The position numbers and the translations under genes are program-made. A stretch of DNA of 10,955 nt, taken from an uncultured Porphyromonadaceae bacterium (lineage in GTDB: Bacteria > Bacteroidota > Bacteroidia > Bacteroidales > Muribaculaceae). The stretch covers positions 1-10,955 of the forward strand of contig CABUWI010000021.1 in assembly GCA_902495245.1 (NCBI GenBank), in the 5' to 3' direction. Of the stretch, positions 5,033-10,955 are shown one piece after another; position 1 is the stretch's first letter, and each line of letters starts with the position of its first letter. The notes beneath the pieces were generated by a model, which was given only the letters and a program-made list of their open reading frames with translations, was not told the origin of the DNA and made no database searches.

Positions 5033-7309
5033 TCAGTTGTTCGAGTCGACGCGGGCGTCGATAACGGCCACGGCCACGACGTTCAGAATGTCGCGCACGG
5101 GGGTGTAGACGTTCACGAAGTGCACGGGCTTGTTCAGGCCGATCTGAATCGGACCGACGGCGTCGCCCACGCCCATCTCCAGCAGCAGGCGATAGGCCGA
5201 GTTGGCCGCCGTGAGGTTGGGGAAGATAAGAGTGTTGACCTCGTGGCCGTTCAGGCGTGAGAAGGGATAGTTCTTGTCGCGCAGCCCGGAGTTGAGCGCG
5301 TTCTGAATCTGCATCTCGCCGTCAATGATCAGCTCGGGCGACTCCTGGTGAATACGGTCGACCACGCGGGCAATCATCTGCGACTCCGGCTCGTCGCCGC
5401 TGCCGAAGTTGCTGCAGCTCACCATGGCCATGACGGGTGTGTGGGCGAAATACTCGACCGAGTGGCGCGCCAGGCGGGCAACGTCGTAGAGCGTTTCCTC
5501 GTTCATGCGCGAGTTGATGGCGGTGTCGGCCATGAAATATGTGCCACGGCGCGTGTTGACGATGTGCATCGTCGCAAACGTCGAGTAGGGCGGGCGCACG
5601 CCGATTACCTCTTTGGCGATGTCGCGGTTGGTAATGCCCGACGAGTATGTGCCCGAAATGAAGGCGTCGGCGTCGCCGGTGTCAACCATCATCATGCCGA
5701 AGTAGTTTCGGTCGGGCATCTTCTCCATGGCCACGGCGTGGGTCATGCCGCGGCGTTGCAGTTTGCGTGTCAGGGCGTCGGCATAGCGTTCGCGTCGGCC
5801 GGCCTCGCGGTCATGGCGCAGGTTCACTATCTCGATGCCCGAGATGTCGAGTCCCAGGCGGGCGGCGCGTTTGGCAATCATCTCTTCGTTGCCGAGCAGC
5901 ACGGGGCAGCACAGGCCGTCGGCCTTGGCGGCCACGGCGGCGGCGAGCATGTTGTCGGTGTTGGCCTCGCCGAAGACCACGCGCTTGTGGCCTGCGGCGC
6001 GGGCTTCGTCGTGAATGCGGCGCAGCATCTTGTTGTCCACACCCATGAGGTGGCGCAGGCGTTCGGTGTAGGCGTCCCAGTCGGTAATGGGGCGGCGTGC
6101 GGCGCCGCTCTCGGCGGCCGCGCGTGCCACTGCGGGCGCCACCGTGGTGAGCAGGCGCGGGTCGAGCGGCTTGGGCAGAATGTAGTCGCGGCCGAATTCG
6201 AGCTTGCCTATATTATAAGCGGCGTTGACCACTGTCGGCACCGGCTGTTTGGCCAGGGCGGCGATGGCGCGAACGGCGCCGAGTTTCATGGCCTCGTTGA
6301 TTTCGGTGGCGCCGCAGTCAAGCGCGCCGCGGAAAATGTAAGGGAAGCCCAATACGTTGTTAATCTGGTTGGGATAGTCGCTGCGGCCCGTGGCGAAAAT
6401 CAGGTCGGGACGCGAGGCCACTGCGGCCTCGTAGGCGATTTCGGGGTCGGGGTTGGCCAGGGCGAACACGATGGGGTTGGGCGCCATTGACTGCACCATC
6501 TCGGGCGTAACGACGTCCTTGACCGACAGGCCCAGGAACACGTCGGCGCCCACCATGGCCTCGGCCAGGGTGGAGATGTTGCGGTCGGTGGCAAACTCGC
6601 GCTTCTGCTCGCTCAGGTTGGGGCGCGAGGTGGTGATGACGCCGCGCGAGTCGCACATGACGATGTTTTCGTGCCTGACGCCGAGCGACACGTAGAGCCG
6701 CGTGCAGCTCACGGCCGCCGCGCCCGCGCCGTTGACCACCAGACGGATGTCGCCGATCTTCTTGCCCTGAAGCTCCAGGGCGTTGAGCAGGCCTGCGGCC
6801 GAGATGATGGCCGTGCCGTGCTGGTCGTCGTGCATCACCGGAATGTCGCACTCCTTTTTCAGGCGGTTCTCTATTTCGAAACACTCGGGCGCCTTGATGT
6901 CTTCGAGGTTGATGCCGCCGAAGGTCGGGGCGATTGCCTTGACCACCTGAATGAACCGCTCGGGGTCTTTTTCGTTCACTTCGATGTCAAAACAGTCGAG
7001 GCCGGCAAAAATTTTGAAAAGCAGAGCCTTGCCCTCCATCACCGGTTTGCCCGCCTCGGCGCCTATGTCGCCCAGGCCGAGCACTGCCGTGCCGTTTGAA
7101 ATCACGGCCACGAGGTTGCCCTTGTTGGTATATTCGTAAACGTCGGCCGGGTGAGCCTCGATTTCCTTGCAGGGATATGCAACGCCGGGCGAATAGGCCA
7201 GCGCCAGGTCGGTTTGCGACGAATAAGGCTTTGTGGGCTCGACGGCAATCTTGCCCGGGCGCGGATATTTATGGTAATCGAGCGCCTCTTGTTTGGTTAC
7301 GGTAGACAT
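5033..7309 (-). CDS. maeB: NADP-type malic enzyme fused to phosphotransacetylase domain (MaeB)
   Basis: This 758-residue protein is the large MaeB form of malic enzyme, which oxidatively decarboxylates malate to pyruvate and makes NAD(P)H in the cytosol. Residues 1-430 are the malic enzyme part: Tyr39 in LAYSPGVAYP, Lys94 in MEGKALLFK, metal ligands Glu136/Asp137 in NLEDIKAPE and Asp162 in HDDQHGTAI, and a nucleotide-binding NGAGAAAV at 193-200. From about 430 to 750 is a phosphotransacetylase-like domain (VVFGEANTDNM at 444-454, GTYSSGITNRD at 553-563). In studied MaeB proteins this domain is not a working Pta but senses acetyl-CoA. Length matches the family (about 750-765). It lies 39 nt after purB with no terminator or promoter between, so a purB-maeB transcript is likely. 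Confidence 0.96.
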   Translation of the reverse strand: MSTVTKQEALDYHKYPRPGKIAVEPTKPYSSQTDLALAYSPGVAYPCKEIEAHPADVYEYTNKGNLVAVISNGTAVLGLGDIGAEAGKPVMEGKALLFKIFAGLDCFDIEVNEKDPERFIQVVKAIAPTFGGINLEDIKAPECFEIENRLKKECDIPVMHDDQHGTAIISAAGLLNALELQGKKIGDIRLVVNGAGAAAVSCTRLYVSLGVRHENIVMCDSRGVITTSRPNLSEQKREFATDRNISTLAEAMVGADVFLGLSVKDVVTPEMVQSMAPNPIVFALANPDPEIAYEAAVASRPDLIFATGRSDYPNQINNVLGFPYIFRGALDCGATEINEAMKLGAVRAIAALAKQPVPTVVNAAYNIGKLEFGRDYILPKPLDPRLLTTVAPAVARAAAESGAARRPITDWDAYTERLRHLMGVDNKMLRRIHDEARAAGHKRVVFGEANTDNMLAAAVAAKADGLCCPVLLGNEEMIAKRAARLGLDISGIEIVNLRHDREAGRRERYADALTRKLQRRGMTHAVAMEKMPDRNYFGMMMVDTGDADAFISGTYSSGITNRDIAKEVIGVRPPYSTFATMHIVNTRRGTYFMADTAINSRMNEETLYDVARLARHSVEYFAHTPVMAMVSCSNFGSGDEPESQMIARVVDRIHQESPELIIDGEMQIQNALNSGLRDKNYPFSRLNGHEVNTLIFPNLTAANSAYRLLLEMGVGDAVGPIQIGLNKPVHFVNVYTPVRDILNVVAVAVIDARVDSNN

Positions 7310-7348
7310 GTCTGTTAGTCGGTTTGGTTAGAGAGCCGTAGTTACGAA

Positions 7349-8692
7349 TCAGCGGCCTGTGTAAGAACGCGGAGTGATGGCGCGAAGTTCAGCCTTGACC
7401 TCGTCGCTCACCTCGAGGGTGTCGATGAAGTTGTTGACGATTTCGGGGGTGATTGCCGTGTTGACGCGTGTCAGTGCCTTCAGGGTCTCGTAGGGGTTGG
7501 GATATCCCTCGCGGCGCAGAATGGTCTGAATGCCCTCGGCCACGACGGCATAGTTGTTGTTGAGGTCGGCGGCGATGGCGTCTTCGTTGAGCAGCAGCTT
7601 GCCCAGACCCTTGGCAGTCGAGGCGATGGCTATGAGCGTGTGGGCCAGGGGCACACCGACGTTGCGCAGCACTGTCGAGTCGGTCAGGTCGCGCTGCAGG
7701 CGGCTCACGGGCAGCTTCTGCGCCAGGTGGGCAAACAGGGCGTTGGCCATGCCGATGTTGCCCTCCGAGTTCTCGAAGTCGATGGGGTTGACCTTGTGGG
7801 GCATTGCCGACGAGCCTACCTCGCCCGCCTTGATGCGCTGCTTGAAATAGTTCATCGAGATGTACATCCACATGTCGCGGTCAAGGTCCATGATGATGGT
7901 GTTGACGCGGCGCAGGGCGTCGAACAGCGCCGCCATGTTGTCGTAGTGCGAAATCTGCGTGGTCGGATACTCGCGCACCAGGCCGAGCTTCTCGCGCAGG
8001 AAGTTTTGGGCGAATGCGTTCCAGTCGATTTCCGGAAAGGCCACGTTGTGGGCGTTGAAATTGCCCGTGGCGCCGCCGAACTTGCCGCTTATGGGTGTGG
8101 CCTTCAGCAGGGCCAGCTGTGTCTGCAGTCGGCTGACGTAGACCATTATCTCCTTGCCCAGGCGGGTGGGCGACGCCGGCTGGCCGTGGGTGTGGGCCAG
8201 CAGCGCGATGTCGCGCCACTGTGCGGCCAGGTTCTCCAGCTGCTCAACGAGGCCGTCGATTGCCGGGGCGTAAACCTCGACAATGGCGTCGCAGATGCTC
8301 ATGGGCACGGCCGTGTTGTTTATGTCCTGACTAGTCAGGCCGAAATGAATGAACTCCTTCCACTTGTCGAGCTCCAGGGCCGCGAACTTCTCTTTCAGGA
8401 AGTATTCGACGGCCTTGACGTCGTGGTTGGTAACAGATTCGATTTCCTTGATGCGCTCGGCGTCGGCCACGGTGAAATTCTCGTAGATCGAGCGCAGCAG
8501 CGCGAACGTCGTCGGAGGCACGTCGGCCAGCTGGGGCAGCGGAATCTCGCACAAAGCGATGAAATATTCCACCTCAACCCTCACGCGGTAGCGAATCAAA
8601 GCGTACTCCGAAAAAAACTCATCAAGCCGTTCGCACTTTGAGCGATAGCGGCCATCAACCGGCGAAATTGCCGTCAGGCGGTTCAGTTCCAT
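7349..8692 (-). CDS. purB: Adenylosuccinate lyase
   Basis: PurB removes fumarate from SAICAR and from adenylosuccinate, two steps of purine synthesis. The protein has 447 residues from the chosen start (MELNRLTAISPVDGRYRS), the usual N-terminus of this family. Catalytic His169 is in HTHGQPASPT; TSQDINNTA is at 120-128; the fumarate-lyase signature GSSAMPHKVNP at 293-303 holds Ser295, equivalent to the catalytic Ser295 of E. coli PurB. An ATG 15 bases upstream (8707) is in frame but would add MLFFE, which homologues lack, and would leave a leader of only about 11 nt from the predicted start near 8718. It is the first gene of a likely purB-maeB operon. Confidence 0.97.
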   Translation of the reverse strand: MELNRLTAISPVDGRYRSKCERLDEFFSEYALIRYRVRVEVEYFIALCEIPLPQLADVPPTTFALLRSIYENFTVADAERIKEIESVTNHDVKAVEYFLKEKFAALELDKWKEFIHFGLTSQDINNTAVPMSICDAIVEVYAPAIDGLVEQLENLAAQWRDIALLAHTHGQPASPTRLGKEIMVYVSRLQTQLALLKATPISGKFGGATGNFNAHNVAFPEIDWNAFAQNFLREKLGLVREYPTTQISHYDNMAALFDALRRVNTIIMDLDRDMWMYISMNYFKQRIKAGEVGSSAMPHKVNPIDFENSEGNIGMANALFAHLAQKLPVSRLQRDLTDSTVLRNVGVPLAHTLIAIASTAKGLGKLLLNEDAIAADLNNNYAVVAEGIQTILRREGYPNPYETLKALTRVNTAITPEIVNNFIDTLEVSDEVKAELRAITPRSYTGR

Positions 8693-8724
8693 TTCAAAAA
8701 ATAGCAATAAAGTTTATATGGGTG

Positions 8725-8732
8725 CAAAGTTA
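8725..8732 (-). promoter_or_regulatory. Promoter -7 element for purB(-maeB)
   Basis: On the minus strand this reads TAACTTTG followed by CACCC, matching TAnnTTTG. Transcription should begin near 8718, about 26 nt before the purB ATG. It lies inside an inverted repeat shared with the opposite promoter of the tRNA gene. Confidence 0.8.
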
Positions 8733-8745
8733 CAAAATTTTTTCG

Positions 8746-8753
8746 TATCTTTG
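8746..8753 (+). promoter_or_regulatory. Promoter -7 element for tRNA-Arg and rpsA
   Basis: TATCTTTG matches TAnnTTTG, with start expected near 8759, about 22 nt before the tRNA 5' end. The two divergent -7 elements are only 13 bp apart, so polymerase at one should block the other. Confidence 0.82.
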
Positions 8754-8781
8754 CACCCGACTAAGCGCAAAAGTGCTCAAA

Positions 8782-8855
8782 GGTTCCGTAGCTCAGTTGG
8801 ATAGAGCAACAGCCTTCTAAGCTGTGGGTCTTGGGTTCGAATCCCAACGGAATCA
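8782..8855 (+). tRNA. tRNA-Arg (anticodon UCU)
   Basis: A 74-nt cloverleaf folds fully. The acceptor is GGTTCCG (8782-8788) with CGGAATC (8848-8854), including one G-T pair. The D stem is GCTC/GAGC with loop AGTTGGATA. The anticodon stem ACAGC/GCTGT closes loop CTTCTAA, giving anticodon TCT at 8816-8818. A 5-nt variable loop precedes T stem TTGGG/CCCAA with loop TTCGAAT. The discriminator is A (8855). CCA is not encoded (ACCG follows), so it must be added after transcription. The tRNA reads the arginine codons AGA and AGG. No terminator separates it from rpsA, which starts 37 nt later. Confidence 0.97.
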
Positions 8856-8892
8856 CCGATTTAATTCACATTTTTATTAACCAATTAACTTT

Positions 8893-10677
8893 ATGTCAAA
8901 CCAACAAACAACCCCCATTGCCGACTTCGATTGGGAAGCCTTTGAAAACGGCACATCAACCGCTGAAAAGTCGCGTGAGGAACTCGCCAAGACCTATGAC
9001 GAATCGCTCGGTCAGGTCAAGGATCAACAGGTAATCGAAGGTACCATCATCGCCCTGAACAAGCGCGAAGCAGTGGTTAACATCGGCTACAAGAGCGACG
9101 GCATCATTCCGATGAGCGAATTCCGCTACAACCCCGACATCAAGGTCGGCGACACCGTGGAAGTGTTCATCGAAAACCAGGAAGACAAAAAAGGTCAGCT
9201 CATTCTCAGCCACCGCAAAGCCCGCGCCGCCCGCGCATGGGACCGTGTGAACCAGGCCATGGAGAACGACGAGATCATCAAGGGCTTCGTAAAATGCCGC
9301 ACCAAAGGCGGCATGATTGTCGACGTCTTCGGCCTCGAGGCATTCCTGCCCGGCTCGCAGATCGACGTCAAGCCCATTCGCGACTACGACATCTTCGTGG
9401 GCAAGACCATGGAGTTCAAGGTCGTTAAAATCAACCCCGAATACAAAAACGTTGTTGTCAGCCACAAGATCCTCATCGAGGCCGAGCTGGAACAGCAGAA
9501 AAAGGAAATCATGGCCAAGCTCGAAAAGGGTCAGGTGCTCGAAGGCACCGTCAAGAACATCACCGCCTACGGTGTGTTCATCGACCTGGGCGGCGTAGAC
9601 GGCCTGATTCACATCACCGACCTGAGCTGGGGCCGTGTAAGCCACCCCAGCGAAGTTGTAGAGCCCTTCCAGACTCTCAACGTGGTTATTCTCGACTTCG
9701 ACGACGAGAAGAAGCGCATCGCCCTCGGCCTCAAGCAGCTCCAGCCTCACCCCTGGGACGCTCTCGACGCAAACCTCAAGGTCGGCGACAAGATTCACGG
9801 CACCGTAGTCGTTATGGCCGAATACGGCGCATTTGTTGAAGTAGCCCCCGGCGTTGAAGGCCTTATCCACGTCAGCGAAATGACCTGGAGCCAGCACGCC
9901 CGCTCGGCTCAGGACTTCCTGAAGGTTGGCGACGAAGTCGACGCCGTAATCCTGACCCTCGACCGCGAAGAGCGCAAGATGAGCCTCGGCCTCAAGCAGC
10001 TCAAGCAGGACCCCTGGGCAGACATCGAAGTCCGCTACCCCGTTGGCAGCCGCCACACCGCCAAGGTGCGCAACTTCACCAACTTCGGCGTATTCGTCGA
10101 GCTGGAAGAGGGCGTAGACGGCCTGATTCACATCAGCGACCTCAGCTGGACCAAGAAAGTGAAACACCCCAGCGAGTTCACCCAGATCGGCTCGCCCATC
10201 GAAGTGCAGGTGCTCGACATCGACAAGGAGAACCGTCGTCTCTCTCTCGGCCACAAGCAGCTCGAAGAGAACCCCTGGAACGCCCTCGAGTCTGACTATG
10301 CAGTCGGCACCGTTCATCAGGGCACTATCACCGAACTCATGGAGAAGGGTGCTGTCGTTTCACTCGCCGACGGCGTTGAAGGCTTCGCCACTCCCCGCCA
10401 CCTCGTCAAGGCCGACGGCTCGCAGGCCAAGGCCGGCGAAACGCTCGACTTCAAGGTGATTGAGTTCAACAAAGACAGCCGCCGCATCATTCTCAGCCAC
10501 AGCCGCATTCACGAAGACGACTCGAAGGCTGAACGCAAGGCCGAGCGCAAGGCACGCGCACAGCGCGCACCCCGCCAGGCCGAAGAAACGGTTTCGCTGC
10601 CCGCACCCGAGAAGACCACTCTCGGCGACCTCGAAGCCCTCGCAGCTCTCAAGGAGAAACTCGAAAAGGGCGAATAA
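8893..10677 (+). CDS. rpsA: 30S ribosomal protein S1 (bS1), six S1 domains
   Basis: This 594-residue protein is bS1, which binds A/U-rich mRNA leaders and docks them on the 30S subunit, a role of special weight in a phylum with few Shine-Dalgarno sequences. Six OB-fold S1 repeats lie at about 45-108, 126-192, 212-281, 297-368, 384-455 and 470-537. Repeats 3 to 5 show the classic RNA-binding pattern (YGVFIDLGGVDGLIHITDLSW at 226-246 and its equivalents). Repeats 1 and 2 diverge, as expected for the ribosome-docking part. The C-terminal tail (540-594) is highly charged. Length is normal for Bacteroidetes. The start at 8893 follows an A/T-rich leader. All arginine codons are CGC or CGT. It is probably transcribed together with the upstream tRNA-Arg; a terminator follows. 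Confidence 0.97.
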   Translation: MSNQQTTPIADFDWEAFENGTSTAEKSREELAKTYDESLGQVKDQQVIEGTIIALNKREAVVNIGYKSDGIIPMSEFRYNPDIKVGDTVEVFIENQEDKKGQLILSHRKARAARAWDRVNQAMENDEIIKGFVKCRTKGGMIVDVFGLEAFLPGSQIDVKPIRDYDIFVGKTMEFKVVKINPEYKNVVVSHKILIEAELEQQKKEIMAKLEKGQVLEGTVKNITAYGVFIDLGGVDGLIHITDLSWGRVSHPSEVVEPFQTLNVVILDFDDEKKRIALGLKQLQPHPWDALDANLKVGDKIHGTVVVMAEYGAFVEVAPGVEGLIHVSEMTWSQHARSAQDFLKVGDEVDAVILTLDREERKMSLGLKQLKQDPWADIEVRYPVGSRHTAKVRNFTNFGVFVELEEGVDGLIHISDLSWTKKVKHPSEFTQIGSPIEVQVLDIDKENRRLSLGHKQLEENPWNALESDYAVGTVHQGTITELMEKGAVVSLADGVEGFATPRHLVKADGSQAKAGETLDFKVIEFNKDSRRIILSHSRIHEDDSKAERKAERKARAQRAPRQAEETVSLPAPEKTTLGDLEALAALKEKLEKGE

Positions 10678-10702
10678 TCCCGCTCACTGTTTGAAATCAC
10701 TG

Positions 10703-10738
10703 ACTTCCGCGTCCCCGCCCGGGGCGCGGAAGTTTTTT
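10703..10738 (+). terminator. Intrinsic terminator of rpsA
   Basis: ACTTCCGCG and CCCCG pair with CGGGG and CGCGGAAGT, a 14-bp stem with one bulged T, followed by TTTTTT. It begins 26 nt after the rpsA stop and would end the tRNA-Arg-rpsA transcript. Confidence 0.93.
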
Positions 10739-10808
10739 GTTGCCGGGGAGTTAATCGGGATTTTTTCGCGCTTGCGCGCTCAACACGGTTGGGGGTGAGT
10801 TGGGTATG

Positions 10809-10852
10809 AAAAAACCGCCGCGGCCCTCCCCCGGGGAGGCACGTGGCGGTTT
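10809..10852 (-). terminator. Intrinsic terminator for a minus-strand transcript entering from the right
   Basis: AAACCGCC (10812-10819) pairs with GGCGGTTT (10845-10852), and CCTCCC (10825-10830) pairs with GGGAGG (10834-10839) inside. On the minus strand the stem is followed by six T residues (10809-10814). On the plus strand there is no T-tract after it. This implies a gene or RNA on the minus strand whose body lies mostly beyond the right edge, converging on rpsA. Confidence 0.7.
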
Positions 10853-10955
10853 GCGCCGGCTCAACGGCGGCGGCGCGGTGCGTGCGGGACCTGGGTCGGC
10901 AGCCCCATCGGCACCAGAAGGAGATGGAAACATGTCAGGGTTGGAGTGTGTGCGC
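10853..10955. other. GC-rich right-edge region, no gene identified
   Basis: This stretch holds several short inverted repeats (for example GCGCCG at 10853-10858 with CGGCGC at 10871-10876, and CCATC with GATGG further right). On the minus strand a frame open from the edge stops at 10861-10863, just before the terminator, but its 30 residues (ending in HAPRRRR) match nothing I know. On the plus strand an ATG at 10932 has AAGGAG about 9 nt upstream and stays open to the edge, giving only 8 residues. It may be the 3' end of a minus-strand gene, a structured RNA, or the leader of a plus-strand gene. The sequence shown cannot settle this. Confidence 0.4.

Noticed and set aside
5348..6490. Plus-strand ORF of 380 codons
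   Set aside because: It lies wholly antisense to maeB. The His/Val/Gly/Ala-rich translation is the typical shadow of a GC-rich gene.
8693..8707. Longer purB start adding five residues
   Set aside because: The family N-terminus begins at MELNRLTAISPVDGRY, and the longer start would leave only about 11 nt of leader after the predicted transcription start.
8956..10317. Minus-strand ORF of 453 codons
   Set aside because: It is antisense to rpsA, and its Asp/Val/Leu-rich repeats simply mirror the S1 repeats.
10751..10933. Minus-strand ORF of 60 codons at the right edge
   Set aside because: It passes through the minus-strand terminator and into the noncoding region after rpsA; low-complexity Pro/Arg/Ala composition.
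10806..10955. Plus-strand frame open from ATG 10806 to the window edge as a gene
   Set aside because: It reads through a strong terminator hairpin for the other strand, and its Pro/Gly/Arg/Ala content is what GC-rich noncoding DNA gives; no family is recognisable.

Overview
This window is a housekeeping stretch from a member of the Bacteroidota, most likely order Bacteroidales; a GC-rich gut lineage such as Muribaculaceae fits but is not proven. Three things point there. Five promoters carry the Bacteroidetes -7 element TAnnTTTG (TAACTTTG or TATCTTTG). Most start codons are preceded by A/T-rich leaders without a well-placed Shine-Dalgarno sequence. The proteins (RpsA, PurB, the MaeB fusion, Ndk) are all of familiar Bacteroidales type. 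No phage, insertion sequence, CRISPR array or defence system is visible.

Layout, left to right. 1-115 (+): the 3' half of a 5S rRNA gene, ending an rRNA operon, with its terminator. 116-1060 (+): an intergenic block with a REP-like palindrome, an AT-rich block and a promoter, then rplU-rpmA (L21, L27) and a terminator. 1081-1697 (+): a sugar O-acetyltransferase of the Maa/NodL/LacA type with a terminator. 1723-3259 (-): ndk followed by a secreted M23 peptidase with a C-terminal LysM domain. 3324-4591 (-): the rpsF-rpsR-rplI operon with promoter and terminator hairpin. 4592-5032: a 440-bp intergenic region holding the same AT-rich block, two inverted REP-like palindromes, a probable 48-residue small ORF (-) and a long inverted repeat. 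5033-8732 (-): purB-maeB, probably one transcript. 8719-8758: a mirrored divergent promoter. 8746-10738 (+): tRNA-Arg(UCU) followed directly by rpsA (S1), then a terminator. 10739-10955: a GC-rich edge region with a terminator facing the minus strand and no gene I can identify.

Functionally, the window groups translation genes (5S, L21, L27, S6, S18, L9, S1, tRNA-Arg) with nucleotide and central metabolism (Ndk, PurB, MaeB) and one cell-wall enzyme. I did not find a new multi-gene system. The best leads are regulatory: (1) one 37-bp promoter block, 36/37 identical, with REP-like palindromes just upstream, placed in equivalent orientation before two separate ribosomal-protein operons; (2) a hairpin in the rplU leader; (3) tRNA-Arg(UCU) sharing a transcript with rpsA, a gene that uses no AGA or AGG codon; (4) a symmetric divergent promoter between purB and the tRNA; (5) a long hairpin between maeB and an apparently unannotated small ORF.
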